Positions 18,084 to 26,393 of a stretch of 47,479 bases of DNA are shown here, piece by piece. Below the pieces are notes generated by a model. That model did no database searches and was not told the DNA's origin. It worked only from the letters and a program-made list of their open reading frames with translations. The translations under genes and the position numbers were made by a program. Source of the stretch: Tsuneonella troitsensis (GTDB taxonomy: Bacteria; Pseudomonadota; Alphaproteobacteria; Sphingomonadales; Sphingomonadaceae); assembly GCF_001441535.1 (NCBI RefSeq), contig NZ_LMAU01000005.1, positions 172,501-219,979 of the forward strand, in the 5' to 3' direction. The stretch's first letter is position 1, and each line of letters starts with the position of its first letter.

Positions 18084-19050
18084 CGGGGAATGGCTGGCCG
18101 CGGCCGCGCGGCTTGCCGCGCGCGGTCGACCGCTGTCTCGGCCCAATCCGGCGGTGGGTTGCATTATCGTTAAGAATGGCCGGATGATCGGCCGCGGATG
18201 GACCCGCGAGGGAGGACGACCTCACGCCGAAGCGACCGCGCTTCTCGAAGCCGGAGACCAAGCCGGAGGTGCCGACCTTTACGTGACGCTTGAGCCTTGC
18301 GCACATCGATCGGAGCGCGGTCCCGCTTGCGCCGACCTGATCGTCGCCGCGATGCCTTCCAGAGTGGTCGTCGGAGTGAGCGACCCCGATGCGCGAACCG
18401 CCGGTACGGGTATCGAGCGGCTCCGCTCGGCGGGAATCGACGTCAAGCTCCACTCCAGCACGGCCGCCGACGAGAGCTTGGCAGGGTATCTCATGCGCGC
18501 CCGCAAAGGCCGCCCGCACGTCACGCTCAAGCTGGCGATGTCGCTCGACGGCTGCATTGCGCTAGCTGACGGTACGAGCCAGTGGATCACCGGGCGTGAA
18601 GCCCGGGCGCATGTCCATGCGCGGCGCGCGCGAGCCGATGCCATCCTCGTCGGAGGCAGCACCTGGCGCAAAGACGCTCCCAAGCTCGACGTGCGCTTGC
18701 CTGGACTTATGGACCGCAGCCCTCAACGAGTCCTTCTTTCGCGGGGTCCTGCTCCCGAAGGCGTAACCGGCATTCGTGAACCCGAAGACATCCGTCACTT
18801 ACAGGACGTGCAATACCTGTACATCGAAGGTGGGGCACAAACTGCAGCCGCGTTTCTCGCCATGGATCTGGTCGATGCGCTTGAAATTTATCGAGCCCCG
18901 ATCGTCATCGGCGACGGCATGCGCGCACTCGGCTCGCTTGACTTGCGCGAACTCGCGAGCGCCCATGGGCGCTGGAAAATCGTCGAAGAAGCACGGCTTG
19001 GCAGCGACCAGTTCGTTGCCTATCGCCGCACCCGAACGGGGGAATTTTAA
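18064..19050 (+). CDS. ribD: RibD, bifunctional riboflavin deaminase/reductase
   Basis: The N-terminal deaminase domain has HAEATAL (zinc His near residue 54) and the PCAHRSERGPACAD zinc motif near 77-90. The C-terminal reductase domain (about residue 145 on) begins at HVTLKLAMSLDGCIAL and continues through DAILVGGSTWRKDAPKLDVR. RibD converts the GTP-derived pyrimidine to the ribityl precursor of riboflavin. The start is uncertain: no ATG lies close to the expected position. TTG 18064 (LPNPPSDGEW) fits the family start, while an ATG at 17998 would add 22 unrelated residues. It ends four bases before ribE. Confidence 0.9.
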   Translation: MPNPPSDGEWLAAAARLAARGRPLSRPNPAVGCIIVKNGRMIGRGWTREGGRPHAEATALLEAGDQAGGADLYVTLEPCAHRSERGPACADLIVAAMPSRVVVGVSDPDARTAGTGIERLRSAGIDVKLHSSTAADESLAGYLMRARKGRPHVTLKLAMSLDGCIALADGTSQWITGREARAHVHARRARADAILVGGSTWRKDAPKLDVRLPGLMDRSPQRVLLSRGPAPEGVTGIREPEDIRHLQDVQYLYIEGGAQTAAAFLAMDLVDALEIYRAPIVIGDGMRALGSLDLRELASAHGRWKIVEEARLGSDQFVAYRRTRTGEF

Positions 19051-19054
19051 AGTC

Positions 19055-19672
19055 ATGTTCACCGGCATCGTCACCGCCATCGGCACCATCGAAAGCGCGG
19101 AGCAGCGCGGCGACATGCGCGTGCGGATCGCCTGCCCGTGGGATCCCGCGAAGATCGCGATAGGCGCCTCCATCGCCTGTGCAGGCGTGTGCCTGACCGT
19201 GATCGAGAAAGGCGGCTCTGCGGGCGCCGCGTGGTTCGCCGTCGACGTTTCGGCCGAAACTGTCAGCCGAACCGCGAATGGCATGTGGTCCCAAGGCGCG
19301 CGGATCAACCTGGAGCCGTCGCTGAAGGTCGGCGACGAACTCGGCGGCCACATCGTCTCGGGTCACGTCGATGCGGTGGGCAAGGTGGCCGATTGGGAGC
19401 CCGAGGGCGATTCGATGCGGGTTACCATCGTGGCGCCCAAGGCGCTCGCTCCTTTCATCGCGGCCAAGGGATCGATCACGGTCGACGGCGTATCGCTGAC
19501 GGTAAACTCGATCAGGGACTATCCCGACGGTTCGGTTCACTTCGGACTTAACGTAATACCGCACACCGCGGAGGTCACGACGCTCGGCGAACTGGCGCAA
19601 GGGTCGGAAGTGAATCTCGAAATCGATACCGTTGCCCGGTACCTGCAACGGCTCGAAAGCCTGCGGGCCTAG
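19055..19672 (+). CDS. ribE: Riboflavin synthase alpha chain
   Basis: The 205-residue protein begins with [10 protein letters not shown] and has two tandem lumazine-binding barrels, the second starting near [14 protein letters not shown]. It joins two lumazine molecules to make riboflavin. It follows ribD by four bases, so both belong to one operon, although ribB/A and ribH are not in the window. The frame is open farther upstream but the family start is clear. Its stop overlaps that of dut in the sequence CTAG. Confidence 0.96.
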   Translation: MFTGIVTAIGTIESAEQRGDMRVRIACPWDPAKIAIGASIACAGVCLTVIEKGGSAGAAWFAVDVSAETVSRTANGMWSQGARINLEPSLKVGDELGGHIVSGHVDAVGKVADWEPEGDSMRVTIVAPKALAPFIAAKGSITVDGVSLTVNSIRDYPDGSVHFGLNVIPHTAEVTTLGELAQGSEVNLEIDTVARYLQRLESLRA

Positions 19673-20130
19673 CCCAGCCGGGCGTGCCCGCCTGTCGAGC
19701 CGAAGCCGCCCGTGCCGCGGTCGGTATCGTCCAGTTCGCTCACCTCGTTCCACGCCGCCTGCACGACCGGGGCCAGCACTAGCTGCGCCACACGATCCCC
19801 GCGTGCGATGGAAAATGGCTCACTTCCGTGGTTGATGAGGATCACCTTCAACTCGCCGCGATAGTCCGAATCGATCGTGCCGGGCGTGTTGGGAACGGTG
19901 ATGCCGTGCTTCAGCGCCAGACCCGATCGAGGCCGGACCTGGATTTCGAATCCTTCGGGAATCGCCAGCGAAAGTCCGGTCGCAACCGCGTGGCGCGCGC
20001 CCGGTTCGAGCGTAACGTCTTCTGCCGAAACCGCGTCCATGCCTGCAGCGCCCGCCGTTGCGTAATTCGGCAGAGGAAGGTCCAGGCCATGCGGTAGCCG
20101 CTTTACGGCAACCGATACTGGGTCACGCAT
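19669..20130 (-). CDS. dut: dUTP diphosphatase
   Basis: The 153-residue protein has all five dUTPase motifs in order: [29 protein letters not shown] (catalytic Asp and uracil-site Tyr), GDRVAQLV and the flexible C-terminal [10 protein letters not shown]. It removes dUTP so uracil is not built into DNA. The start overlaps the end of coaBC by eight bases on the same strand, so the two are expressed together. It converges on ribE. Confidence 0.98.
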   Translation of the reverse strand: MRDPVSVAVKRLPHGLDLPLPNYATAGAAGMDAVSAEDVTLEPGARHAVATGLSLAIPEGFEIQVRPRSGLALKHGITVPNTPGTIDSDYRGELKVILINHGSEPFSIARGDRVAQLVLAPVVQAAWNEVSELDDTDRGTGGFGSTGGHARLG

Positions 20131-21799
20131 CGCGGGGATCGATCTCGTCCAGCGCCAAGGCCATCTTCTCCGCGATCGCGAGCGCGACCTGCTCCTTGGG
20201 CATTTCGGGCAGGTCCTCGACGCCTTCGCCGGTTACGATGTGCACCGCATTGGCATCGCCGCCCATCACGCCCTTACCGTCCACCGCCGTCACATCGTTC
20301 GCGATGATCCAGTCGGCCGCCTTGCGCTTGCGCTTGATCTTGGCGTTCTCGATCACATCCTCGGTTTCGGCGGCAAAGCCGATCAGGAGCTTGGGCCGCT
20401 GTTTGCCCGATGCGACTTGGGCCAGGATATCGGGGTTCTCGGTGAGAAGCAGCGCGGGCGGCGCCGAGCCGCGCTTCTTCATTTTCTCCGAAGCGTATTC
20501 CTTGCTGCGCCAGTCGGCGACGGCCGCGACCATGACCGCGGCATCGACCGGAAGCGCCTTCTTCACGGCGTCGGCCATTTCGCGAGCGGAGATCACGTCG
20601 ATCCGGTCTACTCCCGGCGGCGTGGCCAGGGTCACCGGCCCTGCCACCAGCGTTACCCGCGCGCCGAGCGCGGCGGCAGCGGCGGCGATGGCGAAGCCCT
20701 GTTTTCCGCTCGAACGGTTGGCGATGTAGCGCACCGGATCGATCGGTTCGTGCGTCGGGCCTGCGGTGACGAGAACGTGCCGGCCGAACAGCGGGCGGTG
20801 TTCGGGATCGACGTCGAAGTCGGGCTGATAGGCCAGCGGGTCGGCGGCAAGCTCGCCGATGATCTCGGGAAGCTGGTCGCCCGCGCCGGTTACGACGGTG
20901 TGGTTCAACGCTTCCGCATCGGTCGGAGGGGCGGCCTTCGCCTTGCCCTTCTTCGCCATGATCGGCGCGTCGAGATCGGGTTCTGGTAGAATCTCTACGT
21001 CGGAATCGGTGATGAATTCGTCGTCAACGAAGGCCTCTTCCGCAACTTCCTCCTCCTCTTCGACGAACTCGACCGGTTCGCGCTTGGGAGTCTTGCGAGG
21101 GATGAGCGAGGACAGCAGGCTGCCGAGCGACGAACCACTCTTGGCTTCGACCTCGACCTCAGCTTCGGGTTCGAGCGCCTGGAGCAGATCCGGCTCGGGC
21201 TCGCAGTCGGCGGCGATGCCGAAGCGCGCGGCGATTTCCGCCCAGACGACTTCGGGTTCGGGCAAGCGGCCGGGGCCGAACTCGCCGCAAGCCATCGGTC
21301 CCTCGTCGGGCTCCATGACCTCGACGCCCGCTTCGCGCAGCCAGGCGACGTTGCGGCGCGTGGCATCGTGCAGCCACATCTTCACGTTCATAGCGGGCAC
21401 GGCCATGACAGGCTTGTCGGTGGCGAGGATCAGCGTCGTCGCCAGATCGTCGGCGATGCCCGCCGCCATTTTGGCCAGGAGATCGGCAGTCGCCGGACAG
21501 ACGACCACCAGGTCGGCCTGGCGGCTGAGCTGGATGTGCCCCATCTCGACCTCGTCCTTGAGGTCGAAGAGATTGGTATAGACCTTATTCTCCGATAGGG
21601 CGCTCAGCGCCATCGGGGTGACGAACTGGCTGCCGCCTTCGGTCAGCACGCAGGTCACGTCGCCCCCGCCGCGGCGGATCAGGCGGACGAGCTCGCACGA
21701 CTTGTAGGCGGCGATTCCGCCGCCCACGACGAGCAGGACTTTCGGCCCGCTCACGCGGTGCTCCTCAAGCTGCGGCCATTCGCCGACCTGCTCGTACAT
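20123..21799 (-). CDS. coaBC: CoaBC, phosphopantothenoylcysteine synthetase/decarboxylase with long acidic linker
   Basis: The 558-residue protein has a CoaC decarboxylase domain (about residues 19-193, with [26 protein letters not shown] and the flap ACGEFGPGR) and a CoaB synthetase domain (from about residue 339, starting [19 protein letters not shown], with [15 protein letters not shown]). It makes 4'-phosphopantetheine in coenzyme A synthesis. Between the domains is an insert of about 145 residues rich in Glu, Asp and Pro, which is absent from E. coli-type proteins of about 400 residues. The ATG has a strong GAGGGGG ribosome site. The gene precedes dut and overlaps it by eight bases. Confidence 0.95.
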   Translation of the reverse strand: MYEQVGEWPQLEEHRVSGPKVLLVVGGGIAAYKSCELVRLIRRGGGDVTCVLTEGGSQFVTPMALSALSENKVYTNLFDLKDEVEMGHIQLSRQADLVVVCPATADLLAKMAAGIADDLATTLILATDKPVMAVPAMNVKMWLHDATRRNVAWLREAGVEVMEPDEGPMACGEFGPGRLPEPEVVWAEIAARFGIAADCEPEPDLLQALEPEAEVEVEAKSGSSLGSLLSSLIPRKTPKREPVEFVEEEEEVAEEAFVDDEFITDSDVEILPEPDLDAPIMAKKGKAKAAPPTDAEALNHTVVTGAGDQLPEIIGELAADPLAYQPDFDVDPEHRPLFGRHVLVTAGPTHEPIDPVRYIANRSSGKQGFAIAAAAAALGARVTLVAGPVTLATPPGVDRIDVISAREMADAVKKALPVDAAVMVAAVADWRSKEYASEKMKKRGSAPPALLLTENPDILAQVASGKQRPKLLIGFAAETEDVIENAKIKRKRKAADWIIANDVTAVDGKGVMGGDANAVHIVTGEGVEDLPEMPKEQVALAIAEKMALALDEIDPRDA

Positions 21800-21948
21800 G
21801 GACCCCCTCGAAACATCGCCCGGGTCCTAGCGCCCGCGCACAATCCGCGCCAGTCCTAGGGCGTCGTTGGTTAAGATTGCGCTAGCGGCTTTCGCCCGTT
21901 CGGCTAGGCTCGTGCCCAAGCCGAGGGAACGGGAGGGAACGAGTACCC

Positions 21949-22332
21949 ATGCGCCTGATACTGACTGCACTGATCTTCGCGCAGGGACTGATGTTCCTGG
22001 TTCTCGGACTGAATTTCCTGATCATGCCGGCAAGTGCCGCGACGGGATTCAACCTTGCGCCGGACGGACCCGGAGGCCTTGCCGTGCTCCGCGCCGATTT
22101 CCCGGCCCTGTTCTTCGTGGGCGGCGGAGCGATGATCTGGGGCGCGTGGAAGCGCAACGGAGACCTGCTGCTGGTGCCCGCGGCGATCTTCGGGATCGCG
22201 CTGTTCGGTCGCCTCGTCAGCGTGTTCGCCGACGGTACCGCGCCCGGTTTCTGGTTTCCGATGATGGTCGAGGCGGCGGCGGTCGTGCTGACGCTGATCG
22301 CCAGCCGCGTGCTGCCGCACCGCGTGGGCTAG
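21949..22332 (+). CDS. DUF4345-like small membrane protein
   Basis: The 127-residue protein has about four membrane segments (LTALIFAQGLMFLVLGLNFL, LPALFFVGGGAMIWG-like, LLLVPAAIFGIALFGRLVS, EAAAVVLTLIASR) and an LRADFPALFF motif that resembles the DUF4345 family. Function is unknown. It is divergent from coaBC and convergent on ubiB, with its stop overlapping the ubiB stop in CTAG. Upstream it has GGGAGGGAACGAG as a ribosome site. Confidence 0.75.
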   Translation: MRLILTALIFAQGLMFLVLGLNFLIMPASAATGFNLAPDGPGGLAVLRADFPALFFVGGGAMIWGAWKRNGDLLLVPAAIFGIALFGRLVSVFADGTAPGFWFPMMVEAAAVVLTLIASRVLPHRVG

Positions 22333-23879
22333 ACGAGGCCCGCCAGGAACGCGGCGCCGACCGCGGCACCACCCGCGCCGGCCGCCAGCAGGTAGCCCGG
22401 CCAGCGAGGGCGCTCGCCCCGGCGTTCCCACATCAGCGGGATATTGGGGAGCGGCGGCGGTTCCGGTGCGCCGCCCCGGGCAGGAAAGCGATCCTCGATC
22501 CGGCGAACCAGTTCGGGCACCCGCAGCAACGTCTCGACATCGGTCTTCACCCGGTCGGCCAGCGCCGCCTCGGGGCCCAGCTCGTCGCGGATCCAGGCTC
22601 GTACGAACGGCGCCGAAACGTCCCACATGTTGATCGTCGGATCGAGGCTGGTCGCCAGGCCTTCGACCATGACCATCGTCTTCTGCAACAGAAGCAGGTG
22701 CGGCTGGGTCGCCATGTCGAAGTCGCGGGTGATCGCGAACAGCCCGTCGAGCATCTGCCCGACCGACAGCTCGCTCACCGGCTTCCCGCGCATCGGCTCG
22801 CCCACCGCACGCAGCGCGGTCGCGAACTCGTCGACCGAGTGGTAGCTCGGCACGTACTGCGCTTCGAAGTGGATTTCGGCGACCCGGCGATAGTTGCCGG
22901 TCGTCAGGCCATAGAGGATTTCGGCGAGCCACTGGCGCGCTCGCCGATCGATCCGCCCCATGATGCCGAAATCGATCGCTACGATCGTCCCGTCGCCACG
23001 CACGAACAGGTTCCCCTGGTGCATGTCGGCGTGGAAGAAGCCCGCGCTGATCGCCTGGGTGAGGAACGCGAGAACCAGCCGACGCGCGAGAGCGGGCAGG
23101 TCGTGCCCGGCGGCGATCAGCGCCTCCCGGTCCGAGATCTTGATGCCGTCGATCCATTCGATGGTCATCACCCGGCCGTTGGTGCGATCCCAGTCGACCG
23201 AGGGGATGCAGTATCCCTCGAACCCCTTCATCGCGTCCGCCAGCTCGCTGGCCGAAGCGGCCTCGCGACGCAGGTCGAGCTCGCGGTTGGTCCAGCGCTT
23301 GAAATTGGCGATGGTCAGTCGCGGCCGGAGCCGGGAGGCCTCTCCGCCCATCGCTTCCAGGTGCGCCGCGGCCCATTCGTAGGTCGCGATGTCCCGCGCC
23401 AGCTTCTCGCGGATGCCGGGACGCTGGACCTTGATCGCCACGGTGCGGCCCTCGGTCGTGACCGCGCGGTGCACCTGCGCGATCGACGCGGAACCGACCG
23501 GGACCGGATCGATCGATTCGAACAGGGCCGAAGCCGGCGAGCCGAAACTGCGCGCGATCTCCGCCTCGATCGCCGCGAACGGCACCGGGGGCAGGTCGTC
23601 CTGCAGGCTCAGCAGATTGTGCGCCGCTTCCTCGCCGACCAGATCGGGCCGGGTCGCCAGCGACTGGCCCAGCTTGATCGCCGCCGGACCGATTTCCTGG
23701 AACGCGGCGGCATAATCGGGGACGCGCGGCTGGGTCGTCCCGAGCCGTGCGATCCGCGCGAGGCGCACGACCGGGCCGGGCGTGTTCGGGTCTTGCTCGA
23801 TCCCGCGCAGCGCGCCGTGGCGGGCCAGGCTGCGACCCCACTTAAGGAGCCGCAAGATGTGCGTAGCGGGGCGGGTCAC
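22329..23879 (-). CDS. ubiB: UbiB, atypical kinase of ubiquinone biosynthesis
   Basis: The 516-residue protein starts at a GTG three bases after the ubiE stop. It contains the UbiB-family KLGQ motif (AIKLGQSLATRPD), the Ala-rich nucleotide loop GSASIAQVHRA, the HADMHQGNLFV catalytic-loop-like segment and IDFGIMGRID. The C-terminus has hydrophobic helices (GYLLAAGAGGAAVGAAFLAG). UbiB supports ubiquinone synthesis and lipid precursor handling in the membrane. It is the second gene of ubiE-ubiB and converges on the DUF4345 gene. Confidence 0.97.
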   Translation of the reverse strand: MTRPATHILRLLKWGRSLARHGALRGIEQDPNTPGPVVRLARIARLGTTQPRVPDYAAAFQEIGPAAIKLGQSLATRPDLVGEEAAHNLLSLQDDLPPVPFAAIEAEIARSFGSPASALFESIDPVPVGSASIAQVHRAVTTEGRTVAIKVQRPGIREKLARDIATYEWAAAHLEAMGGEASRLRPRLTIANFKRWTNRELDLRREAASASELADAMKGFEGYCIPSVDWDRTNGRVMTIEWIDGIKISDREALIAAGHDLPALARRLVLAFLTQAISAGFFHADMHQGNLFVRGDGTIVAIDFGIMGRIDRRARQWLAEILYGLTTGNYRRVAEIHFEAQYVPSYHSVDEFATALRAVGEPMRGKPVSELSVGQMLDGLFAITRDFDMATQPHLLLLQKTMVMVEGLATSLDPTINMWDVSAPFVRAWIRDELGPEAALADRVKTDVETLLRVPELVRRIEDRFPARGGAPEPPPLPNIPLMWERRGERPRWPGYLLAAGAGGAAVGAAFLAGLV

Positions 23880-23882
23880 GGC

Positions 23883-24626
23883 CTAGGTCTTCCACCCCGA
23901 ATGGATCGCCACGAGCCCGCCCATGATCGGTTCGACCCTGGTATGGGCAAAGCCCGCCGCGCGGATCATCCGCTCGAACTCGGGCATCGGGGGGAAGCGG
24001 CGGATCGATTCGATCAGGTAGCGATACGAATCCGCATCGCCCGCGATCGCTTCGCCGATCCGGGGCACCAGCTTGTGCGAATAGAGGTCGTAGGCCTGCT
24101 TGAAGCCCGGCCATTCGTTGGTCGAAAATTCGAGGCAGAAGAACCGCCCGCCGTACCCCAGCACCCGGTGCGCTTCGGCCAGCGCGCGGTCGATATGGGT
24201 CACGTTCCGGATGCCGAATGCGATCGTGTAGGCATCGAAGCTGGCCGCGGGATAGGCGAGGCTCTCGGCGTTCTGGCGGCTCCACACAAGCCCGTCGATG
24301 CCGCGCTCCATCGCCCGCTCCACGCCCACGTCGAGCATTTCCTGATTGATGTCGGCGACCGTCACGCTCGCGCCGCGCGCGGCAAGCCGGAAGGCGATGT
24401 CGCCGGTGCCGCCCGCCATGTCGATGATCGCCTCGCCCGGGCGGGGCTTCACGCGGCGGACGAACTGGTCCTTCCACAGGCGGTGCATCCCGCCCGACAT
24501 GGCATCGTTCATCACGTCGTACTTGGCCGCCACGCCCGAGAAGACCGCGCCGACGCGGCGCTCCTTCTCCTCTGCGGGGACCTCTTCGTAGCCGAAGGAT
24601 ACCGTCTCGCGTTCCGTCTCGCTCAT
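23883..24626 (-). CDS. ubiE: UbiE, ubiquinone/menaquinone C-methyltransferase
   Basis: The 247-residue SAM-dependent methyltransferase starts at ATG 24626 (MSETERETVSFGYEEVP). It has the family block FSGVAAKYDVMNDAMS, the SAM-binding IIDMAGGTGDIAF, and the AFGIRNVTHIDRAL region. It adds the C-methyl group to the quinone ring. It is divergent from fpg and coupled to ubiB. The order fpg, ubiE, ubiB, coaBC, dut is widely conserved in alphaproteobacteria. Confidence 0.98.
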   Translation of the reverse strand: MSETERETVSFGYEEVPAEEKERRVGAVFSGVAAKYDVMNDAMSGGMHRLWKDQFVRRVKPRPGEAIIDMAGGTGDIAFRLAARGASVTVADINQEMLDVGVERAMERGIDGLVWSRQNAESLAYPAASFDAYTIAFGIRNVTHIDRALAEAHRVLGYGGRFFCLEFSTNEWPGFKQAYDLYSHKLVPRIGEAIAGDADSYRYLIESIRRFPPMPEFERMIRAAGFAHTRVEPIMGGLVAIHSGWKT

Positions 24627-24684
24627 GGGAGCGCGCCTTAGGGGCAATTGCCCGCACGGCAAAGGGTGTTAGAGCGCCCCCGCC

Positions 24685-25500
24685 ATGCCCGAGCTTCCCG
24701 AAGTCGAAACGACCGTACGCGGACTAGCCGCCTTCATGGACGGCGCGCGAATCGAGCGCGTGTGCGTGAACCGGCCGGACATGCGGCGCCCCTTCCCGCC
24801 CGAACTCGTCCAGTCGCTCACCGGCGCCCGGATCACCGGACTGTCGCGCCGGGCGAAGTACGGGCTCATCCATACAGATCGCGACACGACGCTCGTCTTC
24901 CATCTGGGAATGAGCGGTCGCTGGCGCATCGATCCCGCAGAGATCGAAAAGCACGACCATCTCGTGATCGAAACCGGCGATCATCGCTTCGCCCTGAACG
25001 ATGCCCGGCGCTTCGGCTCGGTCGATCTGGTCGACACGCCGGTGCTGGACGCCTGGCCGGCCTTCGCCGCGCTCGGACCCGAGCCGCTCGGAGCCGCATT
25101 GACCCCGCGCCATCTCAGGCAGGCCTTCGCCGGCCGCAAGCAGGCGATCAAGCTCCTGCTGCTCGACCAGCGAATCGTGGCGGGCCTTGGCAACATATAT
25201 GTCTGCGAGGCCCTGTGGCGATCGGGGATCGACCCTCGCAAGGCAGCGGGCAAAGTGTCGCAGGAAAGGCTGGCGCGTCTCGTCCCCGCGATACGCGAGG
25301 TGCTCGAGCAATCGATCGGCGACGGCGGGTCGAGCTTGCGGGACTATGCCCGGCCCGACGGTCAGCTCGGCTATTTCGCCACGCGATTCGCGGTCTATGG
25401 GCGCGAGGGCGCGCCGTGCCACCACGACGACGGCGGAACCGTGCGCCGAATCGTGCAAGGCGGGCGCAGCACTTGGTATTGCCCCCGTTGCCAGCGATAG
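24685..25500 (+). CDS. mutM: Formamidopyrimidine-DNA glycosylase with altered zinc finger
   Basis: The 271-residue protein begins MPELPEVETTVRGL, with the catalytic Pro2 and Glu3 of Fpg, the Lys near residue 58 in SRRAKYGL, and a helix-two-turn-helix (QRIVAGLGNIYVCEAL). Fpg removes 8-oxoguanine and formamidopyrimidines. The C-terminal zinc finger usually has CxxC...CxxC. Here the second pair (CPRC) is intact but the first reads PCHHDDGG, so one Cys is replaced and one residue is inserted. Whether His or Asp now binds zinc is unknown. A 12-base tandem repeat follows immediately after its stop. Confidence 0.96.
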   Translation: MPELPEVETTVRGLAAFMDGARIERVCVNRPDMRRPFPPELVQSLTGARITGLSRRAKYGLIHTDRDTTLVFHLGMSGRWRIDPAEIEKHDHLVIETGDHRFALNDARRFGSVDLVDTPVLDAWPAFAALGPEPLGAALTPRHLRQAFAGRKQAIKLLLLDQRIVAGLGNIYVCEALWRSGIDPRKAAGKVSQERLARLVPAIREVLEQSIGDGGSSLRDYARPDGQLGYFATRFAVYGREGAPCHHDDGGTVRRIVQGGRSTWYCPRCQR

Positions 25501-25534
25501 GACCAGCGCCAGGACCAGCGCCAAGACCAGCGAT
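25491..25534 (+). repeat. 12-base tandem repeat across the end of mutM
   Basis: The hexamer CCAGCG recurs at 25491, 25503, 25515 and 25527, an exact 12-base period; the full unit is GACCAGCGCCAR. The first copy lies in the last codons of mutM before the stop at 25498-25500. Read beyond that stop, the array would encode an in-frame Asp-Gln-Arg-Gln repeat. It looks like a slippage expansion just after the stop codon. Confidence 0.85.
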
Positions 25535-25537
25535 CGC

Positions 25538-25566
25538 TTGACGGAATCGGGCAGCGTCGCTAGGGG
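25538..25566 (+). promoter_or_regulatory. Candidate promoter for rpsT
   Basis: TTGACG at 25538-25543 is a good -35 element, followed after 17 bases by TAGGGG at 25561-25566, a weak -10. It lies about 90 bases upstream of the rpsT ATG. The match is by eye; the -10 is poor, as is common in GC-rich alphaproteobacteria. Confidence 0.45.
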
Positions 25567-25656
25567 CGCGCCTTTCCCGGCGGGTCCGCTCGCCGCGGTG
25601 ACCCACGCACGCAAAGATTTCAGAGCCGCCCAGGCGCGGCCGAACCGAGGACAGAC

Positions 25657-25917
25657 ATGGCCAATACGCCGCAAGCCAAGAAGCGCATCCGTCGCAACAC
25701 CAACCGTGCCGAAGTGAACGGTGCGCGCATGAGCCGCATCCGCAGCTTCCTCAAGAAGGTCGAGACCGCGATCGCCGGCGGCAACAAGACCGCGGCCGCG
25801 GACGCCCTCAAGGCTGCCCAGCCCGAGCTGGCCCGCGGCGTTGCCCGCGGCGTGCTCCACAAGAACACCGCCAGCCGCAAGATGAGCCGCCTTTCGAAGC
25901 GAGTCGGCGCGCTCTGA
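25657..25917 (+). CDS. rpsT: 30S ribosomal protein S20
   Basis: The 86-residue basic protein starts [14 protein letters not shown] and ends [14 protein letters not shown], with the full S20 pattern of helices. It binds 16S rRNA early in 30S assembly. A GAGGA ribosome site precedes the ATG. The gene lies between mutM and dnaA, all on the plus strand. Confidence 0.98.
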   Translation: MANTPQAKKRIRRNTNRAEVNGARMSRIRSFLKKVETAIAGGNKTAAADALKAAQPELARGVARGVLHKNTASRKMSRLSKRVGAL

Positions 25918-26393
25918 TTCGCGCATCCGGACCGGTCGGTTCGGGTCTGCTACGGAACAAAAAACAAACGACGCCTGTGCCGCAAGGCGCCGGCGTTGTC
26001 GTATGCGCAGTCAAGCCTTGGGCAAAAGCACGCAAATCCCGCGATTCGCAGAACAGTAACATGATTAATCACGTATTTTCAGCAGCTTGAACGCACAGCT
26101 GCGGCTTTCCGCGAGTCAACTGGCAATATTTCAGTTTTTTTTATCCCCCGCCCTTGCAAGCCGCCCGTGCCTGTTGAAAAGAAGGGCTCGCAAGGCGTTT
26201 GGACCGCCTCGCAAATACAGCACTGGAACGGCTCTGGAGACCCGCGTCGGCATGACTGCGGAACGTGAGTTGCCGTGTCCGGTGCAGGTCGGAACGGGTC
26301 GTTCTGGTCGCTTGGGGGTATGGGGTCAAAATGTCGATGAACGGTAGCATAAGCGGCCGAGGTGCCGCGCAGTGCAGGGGTGTAGAGGACGGC
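25918..26393 (+). other. Gene-free upstream region of dnaA
   Basis: These 476 bases between rpsT and dnaA hold no credible gene. There is a possible hairpin at 25968-25999 (ACGACGCC against GGCGTTGT with one G-U pair), preceded by an A-rich run; it has no T-run on the plus side, so it is not a normal rpsT terminator. A near-palindrome lies at 26059-26074. A weak 5-bp stem at 26118-26136 (AACTG/CAGTT) runs into eight T residues. TTATCCCCC at 26141 is only a partial DnaA box. The region is noticeably more AT-rich than its neighbours. The leader may carry dnaA regulation, but no origin is visible. Confidence 0.7.
26059..26074. promoter_or_regulatory. Near-palindrome, possible operator upstream of dnaA
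   Basis: The 16 bases ACATGATTAATCACGT contain the perfect ten-base palindrome TGATTAATCA and pair at 14 of 16 positions. It sits in an AT-rich patch 320 bases upstream of the dnaA start. It could bind a dimeric regulator; no known consensus fits fully. Confidence 0.35.

Noticed and set aside
21867-24641. A 924-residue open frame on the plus strand.
   Set aside because: It lies antisense to ubiB and ubiE, whose motifs are clear, and its composition (Arg-, Gly- and His-rich) is that of a GC-rich shadow frame.
25968-25999. A normal rpsT terminator.
   Set aside because: The stem is real, but the plus-strand 3' side has no T-run; the A-rich run is on the 5' side.
26059-26200. Chromosome origin at dnaA.
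   Set aside because: Only one partial DnaA-box-like site (TTATCCCCC) is present and no box cluster is seen; in this order the origin often lies elsewhere.
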